Shown here in pieces: positions 25,669 to 32,373 of a stretch of DNA of 46,521 nucleotides. Each line of letters opens with the position of its first letter. Within the stretch, counting starts at the first letter, position 1. Below the pieces are notes generated by a model that was not told where the DNA came from, made no database searches, and saw nothing but the letters and a program-made list of their open reading frames with translations. A program made the translations under genes and the position numbers. The DNA is taken from contig QHUT01000072.1 of NCBI GenBank assembly GCA_003222055.1, positions 1 through 46,521 on the forward strand, in the 5' to 3' direction. This stretch comes from Gemmatimonadota bacterium (GTDB lineage: Bacteria; Gemmatimonadota; Gemmatimonadetes; Gemmatimonadales; GWC2-71-9).

Positions 25669-26693
25669 CGGACCCCGCCCGCGAACTGCGCGAGGAAGCG
25701 CACGTCGCTCTCATAGAACAGACGGATGTCGGCGATGCCGTGGCGAGTCATGGCGATGCGCGCCGGGCCCATGCCCCAGGCGAATCCCGAGTACCGCTCG
25801 CTCGAGACGCCGCAGTTCTCGAGCACGGCCGGATGCACCATGCCGGAGCCGAGGATCTCCATCCAGCCCGTCTGCTTGCAGGTGGCGCACCCCACGCCCT
25901 TGCAGATCTGGCACTGCACGTCCATCTCGGCCGACGGTTCGGTGAACGGAAAGAACGACGGCCGGAACCGCACCCGGGTGTCGGCGGTGAAGAAGCGCCG
26001 AGCGAAGGTGGCCAGCGTGGCCTTGAAATCGACGAAGCTGATTCCCTCGTCCACGGCCAGGCCCTCGATCTGCTCGAACACGGGGGAGTGCGACGCATCG
26101 AACGGGTCGCGCCGGTACACCTGGCCGGGAATGACGACGCGGATGGGCGGGGGGTAGCGCTCCAGGGTACGGATCTGCACCGGCGACGTGTGCGTGCGGA
26201 GCAGGAGGTCGTCGCCAAGATAGAACGAATCCTGCGCGTCGAGCGCGGGATGGTCCTTAGGAAAGTTGAGCGCGAAGAAGTTGTACCGCTCGGTCTCGGC
26301 TTCCGGCCCGACCGCGCGGGTGAAGCCCAGCTCGCGAAAGATGTCGCAGATCTCGTCAACGACCTGGGTGACGAGATGGAGGCCGCCGCGCCAGACGGCG
26401 CGCCCGGGCATGGTGAGGTCGAGGCCGGCCACGGAACCGGCAGCGCGCTTGAGCTCGCGCTCCCGGGCCGCGATGGCGGCCGCGAACTCGAGCTTCAGCG
26501 CGTTCGCGGCCGCGCCGACTTCTTTTCTGGAAGACGGGTCGAGCGTCGGGACGCGCCCGAGAATCTGGGTGAGTGCGCCGGCCTTGCGTCCGAGGATCTC
26601 GGTCTTGAGATCGTGGAGCCGGCGCTCGTCCGCCTGCGGAATCTCCTGCAGACGCTCCCGCAGCTCGGCGAGGGCCGCCAGGAGGTCGCGCAT
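25665..26693 (-). CDS. pheS: Phenylalanyl-tRNA synthetase alpha chain
   Basis: Catalytic chain of PheRS. 342 residues. N-terminal coiled coil (about 1-85), then class II motifs: motif 2 region RVVIPGQVYRRDPFDASHSPVFEQIEGL and motif 3 FAWGMGPARIAMTRHGI. A Cys-rich turn (CQICKGVGCATCKQTGW) before EILGSGMVHP is usual in many bacterial PheS. Start: ATG 26693 lies two bases after the rplT stop and gives the usual N terminus; the frame stays open into rplT, without sense. Confidence 0.96.
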   Translation of the reverse strand: MRDLLAALAELRERLQEIPQADERRLHDLKTEILGRKAGALTQILGRVPTLDPSSRKEVGAAANALKLEFAAAIAARERELKRAAGSVAGLDLTMPGRAVWRGGLHLVTQVVDEICDIFRELGFTRAVGPEAETERYNFFALNFPKDHPALDAQDSFYLGDDLLLRTHTSPVQIRTLERYPPPIRVVIPGQVYRRDPFDASHSPVFEQIEGLAVDEGISFVDFKATLATFARRFFTADTRVRFRPSFFPFTEPSAEMDVQCQICKGVGCATCKQTGWMEILGSGMVHPAVLENCGVSSERYSGFAWGMGPARIAMTRHGIADIRLFYESDVRFLAQFAGGVR

Positions 26694-26695
26694 GG

Positions 26696-27049
26696 TCAGA
26701 GTGCCTGCTTGGCGACCTCCGCGAGCTGCTCGAACGCCACGGGATCGCGCACGGCGAGGTCGGCGAGCACCTTGCGGTTGATCTCGACGCCGGCCTTGCG
26801 GAGCCCATTCATCAGGCGGCTGTAAGACAGCTGATGCTGCCGCGCGGCGGCGTTGATGCGCGTGATCCAGAGACGGCGGAAGTCCGCCTTGCGGCGGCGG
26901 CGGTCGCGGTAGGCGTACTTCTGGGCGCGCTCGACCGACTCTTTCGCGGCCTTCCACAGCTTGGAACGCCCGCCAAAGTAGCCCTTGGCGAGCTTCATGA
27001 TCTTGTTCTTGCGCTTCAGGCGCGCGACGTTGCTCTTGACGCGGGGCAT
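26696..27049 (-). CDS. rplT: 50S ribosomal protein L20
   Basis: 117 residues, full length. Basic N terminus [20 protein letters not shown] and the conserved [30 protein letters not shown] 27049 has AAGGAG eight bases upstream. Needed for early 50S assembly; part of infC-rpmI-rplT-pheST. Confidence 0.97.
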   Translation of the reverse strand: MPRVKSNVARLKRKNKIMKLAKGYFGGRSKLWKAAKESVERAQKYAYRDRRRRKADFRRLWITRINAAARQHQLSYSRLMNGLRKAGVEINRKVLADLAVRDPVAFEQLAEVAKQAL

Positions 27050-27059
27050 GAGTCGCTCC

Positions 27060-27254
27060 TTACGCCATCAACAGGCGCTTGAGCCGTCGTTCGTCGGCGT
27101 GCGATACGAGCGCCGCTTTCCGCAAGTGCCGCTTCCGCTTGGGATGCTTCTTCGTCAGGATGTGGCTCTTGTACGCGTGGTGACGGCGCAATCGGCCCGT
27201 CCCCGTCAGCCGGACGCGTTTGCGGAGCGCGCGCTTGGATTTCTGTTTGGGCAT
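27060..27254 (-). CDS. rpmI: 50S ribosomal protein L35
   Basis: 64 residues, full length, strongly basic: [20 protein letters not shown] and [22 protein letters not shown]. It lies between infC and rplT as usual. A repeat element (27261-27328) is placed directly in front of it, so the upstream ribosome site is not the standard one. Confidence 0.97.
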   Translation of the reverse strand: MPKQKSKRALRKRVRLTGTGRLRRHHAYKSHILTKKHPKRKRHLRKAALVSHADERRLKRLLMA

Positions 27255-27260
27255 GTCAAC

Positions 27261-27328
27261 CTCAGGGGTCAGGGGTTGGGGGCCAGGGGCGGGGGACCAA
27301 TCCCCGATCCCTGATCCCCGATCCCTCA
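27261..27328. repeat. Palindromic element B, between infC and rpmI
   Basis: Imperfect inverted repeat. The left arm is made of units like AGGGGTC, the right arm of GATCCCCG/GATCCCTG. The ends CTCAGGG and CCCTCAG mirror each other imperfectly. The centre GGGCGGGGGACCAATCC matches the centre of elements A1 and A2 (GGGCGGGTGTCCAATCC) at 15 of 17 bases although the arms differ. Confidence 0.75.
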
Positions 27329-27331
27329 GTT

Positions 27332-27820
27332 TCATTTCGGTGCCAGGACCATCGACATGTTGCGACCCTCGAGCTTCGGGTCCTGCTCGATCTTGGCGAT
27401 ATCCTTCAGCTCGTTGGCCACCCGGTCCAGCACCTCGCGTCCCAAATCGATGTGGGCCATCTGCCGGCCCCGGTACATCATCGTCACCTTGACCTTGTTG
27501 CCGTCCTGCAGGAACTCGCGCGCGTGGCGTGTCTTGAACGCGAAGTCGTGATCGTCGATCCCCGGGCGGTACTTCACTTCCTTCAAGTGGATGACGTGCT
27601 GCTTTTTCTTGGCCGCCCGCGCCGCCTTCGCCTGCTCGAATTTGAACTTCCCGTAATCCATGATCTTCGCGACCGGGGGTCGCGCGAGCGGGGCTACCTC
27701 GACCAGGTCGAGGCCCCGCTCCTGGGCCGCTGCCAACGCCTCCTCGACGGTCAGCACGCCGAGCTGCGCTCCGTCCGGGGCGATCACCCGAATCGGACTG
27801 ATGCGGATCTGCCGGTTCAC
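27332..27820 (-). CDS. infC: Translation initiation factor IF-3
   Basis: Keeps 30S subunits free and proofreads initiation. 162 residues from GTG 27820, with the N domain (VNRQIRISPIRVIAPDGAQLGVLTVEEAL), linker and C domain (KEVKYRPGIDDHDFAFKTRHAREFL). The start is doubtful. GTG 27820 has no ribosome site, while the frame continues upstream as LAIESPNNKAPRVR, like other IF-3 N termini. A strong GGAGGAG (27871-27877) lies 8 bases before an in-frame CTG (27862) and 14 before ATC (27856). A rare start codon is typical of infC and lets IF-3 control itself. Confidence 0.93.
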   Translation of the reverse strand: MNRQIRISPIRVIAPDGAQLGVLTVEEALAAAQERGLDLVEVAPLARPPVAKIMDYGKFKFEQAKAARAAKKKQHVIHLKEVKYRPGIDDHDFAFKTRHAREFLQDGNKVKVTMMYRGRQMAHIDLGREVLDRVANELKDIAKIEQDPKLEGRNMSMVLAPK

Positions 27821-27879
27821 CCGGACGCGGGGCGCTTTGTTGTTTGGGCTTTCGATCGCCAGGTGCCGATCTCCTCCTC

Positions 27880-27924
27880 AAGAAGAAAAGAAAAAGCGGA
27901 CTCCGCCGGCCTCGGGAATCCGCT
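27880..27924 (-). terminator. Terminator/attenuator hairpin in the infC leader
   Basis: A 10-bp stem (27915-27924 with 27895-27904, one G-T pair) with a 10-base loop is followed on the minus strand by a T-rich tract (TTTTTCTTTTCTTCTT). It sits directly before the infC ribosome site. It could end transcripts of the MBL-fold gene or act as an attenuator for the infC operon. Confidence 0.75.
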
Positions 27925-27966
27925 CGACCTCACCCCCGCCCCCTCCGCGACGCGGGAGTGGAGGAG

Positions 27967-28003
27967 CGGGAGTCAGGCTTCGGAACCCTGGAGCACTCTC
28001 CCG
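27967..28003 (-). promoter_or_regulatory. Structured leader segment upstream of infC
   Basis: CGGGAG at 28003-27998 pairs with CTCCCG at 27972-27967 and encloses a second hairpin with CAGG/CCTG. Together with the terminator hairpin downstream it resembles an attenuation leader. I do not recognise a known riboswitch or ribosomal-protein leader class. Confidence 0.35.
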
Positions 28004-28066
28004 ACCTGTAGAGAGGCGGCGGGTGAGGCGCGCGCGGCGCCCGCTTGCCGTATTGTCGCGGGCAAG

Positions 28067-28957
28067 TTAGCCCGCCACGAGCGGCTCCACAAGCCCGAAC
28101 CCCTTCCCGTCGCGCCCCAATCGCCCCGCGATCACCGTCGCGTCGTGCTCGAAGAACAGCAGCCACGCCTCCGCCTCCGCCCGTTGGTACAGGCGGCGTT
28201 TCGACTCGAGCGTCACCAGCGGCTCCAGGTCGTAGCCCATGATCCACGGGAGCGGCACGTGGGCGGCGGTCGGCACCAGGTCCGCCAGGAAGCAGGCACG
28301 CTCCCCGGCGCTCTCGACCAGGACCGACTGGTGAAAGGGGACGTGCCCCGGCGTGGGGAGGCAGCGGATGCCGGGCAGCGGCTCGGTGTCGCCCGCCACG
28401 AGGCTGAACGACACGGGCTCAAAATTGGGCGGCAGGTAGCTCGCGGCCGTGCGCTCGTTCGTGTGACGAGCGAACTCGAGCTCTCCCTTCTGCACCATGT
28501 AGGTCGCCCGTGGAAACGTGACCCGGATGGCCCCTCCATCACCTCCACCACCTCCACCATCCTCCACACCCTCCCGATAGGTATTGCCGCCGGCGTGATC
28601 GAAGTGGAGGTGAGTGTTGATCACCCAGCGCACGTCGCCCGGCGCGTGGCCGAGCTCGGCCAGGGCGTCCTCGAGGCACGTCCGGCCGTCCTTCCCCTCG
28701 TTCACGACCCCGTAGATGTCCTTGAACTTGGCATCCTCCTTGTTCCCGAGCCCGGTGTCCACCAAGACGAGGCCGTCGTCATGCTCGATCAGGAGGCAGC
28801 GCAGCGCCAAGGGGATCCGGTTCCGGTCGTCCGCCGGGATACGCCGTTGCCACAGCGGCTTGGGCACCACGCCGAACATGGCGCCGCCGTCGAGGGCCTG
28901 GCGGCCGGCCTCCAGGGCGTGGCACGTGAGGCGGCCCACTTTGAACGTCGTGTGCAT
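28067..28957 (-). CDS. MBL-fold metallo-hydrolase
   Basis: 296 residues. The zinc motif THLHFDHAGG spans residues 115-124; a later TPGHVPFHQSVLV and FLADLVPTAAH supply further metal ligands. Similar proteins include quorum-quenching lactonases and other hydrolases; the substrate cannot be told. Residues 132-142 are an insert of nearly pure Gly/Asp encoded by a CACCTC-type simple repeat, right after the metal loop. ATG 28957 shares a base with the exonuclease stop and has no ribosome site, which points to coupling. Confidence 0.88.
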   Translation of the reverse strand: MHTTFKVGRLTCHALEAGRQALDGGAMFGVVPKPLWQRRIPADDRNRIPLALRCLLIEHDDGLVLVDTGLGNKEDAKFKDIYGVVNEGKDGRTCLEDALAELGHAPGDVRWVINTHLHFDHAGGNTYREGVEDGGGGGGDGGAIRVTFPRATYMVQKGELEFARHTNERTAASYLPPNFEPVSFSLVAGDTEPLPGIRCLPTPGHVPFHQSVLVESAGERACFLADLVPTAAHVPLPWIMGYDLEPLVTLESKRRLYQRAEAEAWLLFFEHDATVIAGRLGRDGKGFGLVEPLVAG

Positions 28958-29646
28958 CAGGAGGGAATTGCGGATTGTGGATTGCGGATTGCGGATTCGA
29001 AGGGTGGGCGTCCAATCCGCAATCCGAAATCCGCAGTCCGCAATTTGTGCCGCGGCAGATCATGCAGCTGGCGCAAGTCGTCCAGCGTCTCCAAACCCCG
29101 CTCCGCCGCGCGGCCCAGCAGGGCGCGCAGGATGTACGCCGTCGCGAGCGCGTCGCCGAAGGCGCGATGGCGAGCCGGGTTCTCGACGCCGAAGAACGCC
29201 GCAACCTGCTCCAGGCGGCGATGGCGCAGTTCGGGCACGAGGCGGCGGGTGAGCCGGATGGTGCACAGGGGCGGACCCTGGGGCGCCGGGACTCCCGCCG
29301 CCGCGCATTCCCCCGCGAGAAAGCCCCAGTCGAAGCGGGCGTTGTGGGCAACGAAGATCGCGTGTGCGAGCACGCGGGCGAGACCGGGAGCCACGTCCGC
29401 GAAGCGGGGGCGTCCGGCGACCAGCTGGTCGGTGATCCCGGTCAGGCGCACGACGGCGGCGGGCACCGACACGCCCGGATCGAGCAGCGTGTCGTAGGCC
29501 AGGTGGACCGTCCCACCCTCGAGCATCGCGACCGCGACTTCGAGAACGCGCCCGCCGGGCGGTGCGCTCCCGGTCGTCTCGAGGTCCACGACGGCGAAGC
29601 GGCAGAGCTCGAGCGGGACGGGGGGCGGCACCGCGCTAGAGGTCAT
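28957..29646 (-). CDS. DEDDh 3'-5' exonuclease (DnaQ/PolC epsilon-like)
   Basis: 229 residues. Exo I VVDLETTG (D21, E23), Exo II VAHNARFDWGFL and Exo III HRAFGDALAT give the four acidic residues and the His. A stand-alone proofreading-type nuclease for DNA or RNA ends. The domain ends near residue 200 (LHDLPRHKL); the remaining about 27 residues are translated palindromic repeat A2, so the native stop has been lost or moved. It overlaps the end of the arginine deiminase gene by 11 bases. Confidence 0.92.
   Translation of the reverse strand: MTSSAVPPPVPLELCRFAVVDLETTGSAPPGGRVLEVAVAMLEGGTVHLAYDTLLDPGVSVPAAVVRLTGITDQLVAGRPRFADVAPGLARVLAHAIFVAHNARFDWGFLAGECAAAGVPAPQGPPLCTIRLTRRLVPELRHRRLEQVAAFFGVENPARHRAFGDALATAYILRALLGRAAERGLETLDDLRQLHDLPRHKLRTADFGLRIGRPPFESAIRNPQSAIPS
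28967..29044. repeat. Palindromic element A2 (31-16-31), in the 3' end of the exonuclease gene
   Basis: Same layout as A1: arms 28967-28997 and 29014-29044, centre CGAAGGGTGGGCGTCC (14 of 16 bases as in A1). It encodes the last part of the DEDDh exonuclease (about RTADFGLRI...SAIRNPQSAI) and stops 10 bases before the start of the MBL-fold gene. Confidence 0.95.
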
Positions 29647-30868
29647 CCCGGCGCAATGGCAGCGTCATGCAGCGCGGACCGCCGCCGCCTCGGACCAGCT
29701 CGCTCCCCTCCATAGTGATCACCGCCCGCTCCCCCTCCGCCAGCGACTCCTCCCCGGTGAGCAGGTTCACCGCCGAGATGGTCTTGAACCCCGAGTGCTC
29801 GAGCTCGCGCAGCGTGGCCTCGTTGCGGGCGTAGGTGACCACGATGCCCGGCCGCACGGCGATGAAGTTACAGGCCGACGACCATTGCTCCCGCTCCTGA
29901 AGCGCGCGATCGGAGCCGCCGCAGAACACCGGCTCGAGTGGCTGATCGACCGCCTGCATGGCCGCGAAAAAGTTCGGCATCTCCTTCACGCCCTTCGATC
30001 TCTTGCGGCGGTGCAGCACGGCCAGCCGCTCCGGTCCCACGAAGTGCGGCGGATAGATGCAACACAGCTCGCGGTCGAGCTGCGTGAAGATCATGTCCAG
30101 GTGAATGGCGGTCCGCTCGTTGGGGAGCACCACGACGATCACGTCCTTCACGCCGCAATGCTCGAACACCAGGTCGCACAGGTGGTCGAGCGCGGCGGGG
30201 CTGGAGCGCTCGCTGAAGCCGAGCAGCAGCAGATCGGGACGCAGGGGATGCACGTCCCCGCCCTCCAGCGTGTAGTTGTTACGCTTCTCCTCGGAGCCGT
30301 CGTACAGGATGCCGGCGTTCTCGAGACAGGGGTGATAGCGAAACAGCGCCTTGACGAGCAGCTCCTCGGTCCAGCGCACGCCGTAGCGCATCGACCCGAT
30401 GATCGAGTGCTCGCCGATGACGATACCCACGTCGCGCGTGAAGAACAGGTTGGGGAGCGGGGGCAGTGCGTAGCCGGTCTCGTTCAAGGCGCGGGCAATG
30501 GGCCCCGCCTCTTCCAGGGCGCCCTCGACCATGCGGCCGACGAGCGCCTCGGGCAACAGGGTCGCGAGCTGCTTGGCGAGCGCGTCGGACGGCACCACCT
30601 CGAGCGCCCGCGTCACCAGGAACTCGCGCACATCGGGCCGGGCCACCAGCTCGGTGAGGAGCGTGCGCACCTCGTAGACCTGGGCGAAGCGCTCCAGCAC
30701 GGTGACGAAGCGCCGGTGCTCGCGCTGCGCGAGCTCCAGGTCGATGATGTCGTCGTACAGGTAGTCTTCCCGGCTGCCGGGGGTGACCGCGACGAGCTCG
30801 CGTCCGGGCGTGTGGACCAGCACGGCCCGCAGCGGACCGATTTCGGAGGTGACGTGGACGCGGGCCAT
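29636..30868 (-). CDS. arcA: Arginine deiminase
   Basis: Hydrolyses arginine to citrulline and ammonia. 410 residues, the usual length. Seen: LPPLPNLFFTRDVG, YTLEGGDVHPL, ERTAIHLDMIFTQLD with the catalytic His, and GGPRCMTLPL with the nucleophile Cys400. No arcB, arcC or antiporter is nearby, so ATP gain through the full pathway is not shown. ATG 30868 has no ribosome site at a usual distance; a GGAGG lies 21 bases upstream (30890-30894). rex is 43 bases upstream, and redox control is possible. Confidence 0.93.
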   Translation of the reverse strand: MARVHVTSEIGPLRAVLVHTPGRELVAVTPGSREDYLYDDIIDLELAQREHRRFVTVLERFAQVYEVRTLLTELVARPDVREFLVTRALEVVPSDALAKQLATLLPEALVGRMVEGALEEAGPIARALNETGYALPPLPNLFFTRDVGIVIGEHSIIGSMRYGVRWTEELLVKALFRYHPCLENAGILYDGSEEKRNNYTLEGGDVHPLRPDLLLLGFSERSSPAALDHLCDLVFEHCGVKDVIVVVLPNERTAIHLDMIFTQLDRELCCIYPPHFVGPERLAVLHRRKRSKGVKEMPNFFAAMQAVDQPLEPVFCGGSDRALQEREQWSSACNFIAVRPGIVVTYARNEATLRELEHSGFKTISAVNLLTGEESLAEGERAVITMEGSELVRGGGGPRCMTLPLRRDDL

Positions 30869-30911
30869 GGGCGGAATCTAAGCGAGCATCCTCCGCATTC
30901 CACATTGTATT

Positions 30912-31532
30912 TCAGCGGTTCGCCAACGCGAAGCTGAGGGTTTCCAGCTCCAGCGCCATGTTCACCGACTTCACGACCACGTCGGCCGGAACGGTCAGCT
31001 GCGCCGGCGCGAAGTTGAGGATCGCCTTTACGCCGGCACGCACCAGCCGATCCACCACGTCTTGCGCCGCGTCCGCGGGAGTGACGACGATGGCGATGTC
31101 GGTGGGCTCCCGGGCGAGGTCCGCCTCGAGATGGCGCACGTCCCGCACGACGAGGCCGTTCCAGCGGGAGCCGATTTTCTTCGGGTCTCTATCGTAGATG
31201 GCGCCAACGTGAAACCCGCGTTGCCGGAAGCCGGGATATTGAATCAGGGCCCCGCCGATGCGACCGGCGCCGACCAGCACGACCCGGTAGGTGCGGCGTA
31301 ACCCCAGAATGTCGCGGATCTTGGCCGCGAGCTCGGGGACCGAGTAGCCGAGCCCGCGCTTGCCGAACGAGCCGAAAAACGAGAGGTCCTTGCGCACCTG
31401 TGCCGACGTCGTGCCGCCCCGCCGGGCCAGCTCGGCGGAGGAGATGGTGGTCTGGCCTTGTGCGGCGAACTGTTCGAGGAACCGCAGGTACAAGGAGAGC
31501 CGCCGCACGGTACTCTCGGCAATCTTCCGCAT
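30912..31532 (-). CDS. rex: Redox-sensing transcriptional repressor Rex
   Basis: Binds DNA when NADH is low and lets go when NADH rises. 206 residues. N-terminal winged helix (IAESTVRRLSLYLRFLEQF, SAELARRGGTTSAQVRKDLSFFGSFGKRGLGY) and a Rossmann domain (VVLVGAGRIGGALIQYPGF). Start: ATG 31532 gives the family N terminus; the frame extends upstream into rsmA. There is no ribosome site because a perfect Rex operator occupies that place. Autoregulation is therefore very likely. Confidence 0.95.
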   Translation of the reverse strand: MRKIAESTVRRLSLYLRFLEQFAAQGQTTISSAELARRGGTTSAQVRKDLSFFGSFGKRGLGYSVPELAAKIRDILGLRRTYRVVLVGAGRIGGALIQYPGFRQRGFHVGAIYDRDPKKIGSRWNGLVVRDVRHLEADLAREPTDIAIVVTPADAAQDVVDRLVRAGVKAILNFAPAQLTVPADVVVKSVNMALELETLSFALANR

Positions 31533-31533
31533 A

Positions 31534-31551
31534 TTGTGAACAATTTCACAA
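31534..31551 (-). promoter_or_regulatory. Rex operator
   Basis: TTGTGAA-CAAT-TTCACAA is a perfect 18-base match to the Rex-box pattern. It ends one base before the rex ATG and its TGA is the stop codon of rsmA. Bound Rex would block transcription into its own gene. Confidence 0.92.
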
Positions 31552-32373
31552 TCGCGCACTCCAACGCAAGAGCCGCGCGAACTCGGCAGCCCCGAGTGTC
31601 TCGGGCCGCGCCGCCGCCGCGAGCCCCAGCTCGCGCAGCCCCGCGCCCACCACCGCCGCCGACCGCCCCGTCGCCGCCATGACCACGTTGCGCAGCTGCT
31701 TGCGCCGCCGCGTGAAGCACGCGGTGACGAAGCCGCGAAATGCCGCGAGCTCCTCGGGCGCCACGAGGGGCTGCGGGAGCGGCGTGAGCCGCAGCAAGGC
31801 GCTGTCCACACGCGGTCGCGGGTGGAACGCACCGGCCCGCACCGTCGACAGGCGCTCCACACGACACACCGCTTGCACACCGACCGACAGGGCGCCGTAC
31901 GTCTTCGATCCCGGCGCCGCCGCGACGCGCGCGGCGACCTCGGCCTGGACGAGAAACACGATGCGCTCGGGCAGCGGCGGCGTGAGGGCTTTGTCGATCA
32001 GGGGAGAGGTGATGGCGTAGGGGATGTTGCCGACGATCTTCCATTGCGGATTGTGGATTGCGGATTGCGGATTTGCAGAGTGGATCTCGAGAAGCGTGTG
32101 CCAATCCAGACGCAGCGCGTCCCCGTCTAAGACCGCTACATTGTCCAATCCGCAATCCGCAATCCGCAATCCGCAATCTCTGGCGAGCCGTCGATCCTTC
32201 TCCACCGCTACCACCTTGGCGACCCGCGGCGCAAGCGCCGCCGTGAGCGTTCCAGTCCCCGCCCCGATCTCGATCACCACGTCGTCGGGCGCGGGGTCGA
32301 GCGCGTCGACGATCTTCTCGAGAATGGTGCGATCGGTGAGGAAGTGCTGGCCGAGCCGTTTGTCGGGAATCAC
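31546..32373 (-). CDS. rsmA: 16S rRNA dimethyladenosine transferase (KsgA)
   Basis: Dimethylates two adenines in helix 45 of 16S rRNA. 275 residues. Motif I VIEIGAGTGTLTAAL (about 33-47), VAVEKDRRLA, the GDAL motif and NIPYAITSPL (motif IV, about 116-125) are intact. Start GTG 32373 overlaps the stop of the SpoIIE-type gene by four bases. Odd: residues about 66-76 (DCGLRIADCGL) and about 101-110 (NPQSAIHNPQ) are translations of two palindromic-repeat arms flanking the native NVAVLDGDALRLDW. Both lie in surface-loop positions of the Rossmann fold. Its stop lies within the Rex operator. Confidence 0.93.
   Translation of the reverse strand: MIPDKRLGQHFLTDRTILEKIVDALDPAPDDVVIEIGAGTGTLTAALAPRVAKVVAVEKDRRLARDCGLRIADCGLDNVAVLDGDALRLDWHTLLEIHSANPQSAIHNPQWKIVGNIPYAITSPLIDKALTPPLPERIVFLVQAEVAARVAAAPGSKTYGALSVGVQAVCRVERLSTVRAGAFHPRPRVDSALLRLTPLPQPLVAPEELAAFRGFVTACFTRRRKQLRNVVMAATGRSAAVVGAGLRELGLAAAARPETLGAAEFARLLRWSARL
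32043..32177. repeat. Palindromic element A3, split, in frame inside rsmA
   Basis: Arms 32043-32073 and 32147-32177, 31 bases each; the left arm is identical to that of A2. The 73-base spacer encodes the conserved rsmA GDAL segment instead of the short 16-base centre. Both arms keep the reading frame. Confidence 0.93.

Noticed and set aside
27880-28003. T-box or known ribosomal-protein leader before infC
   Set aside because: No T-box core sequence is seen and the structure does not match a leader class I can recognise.
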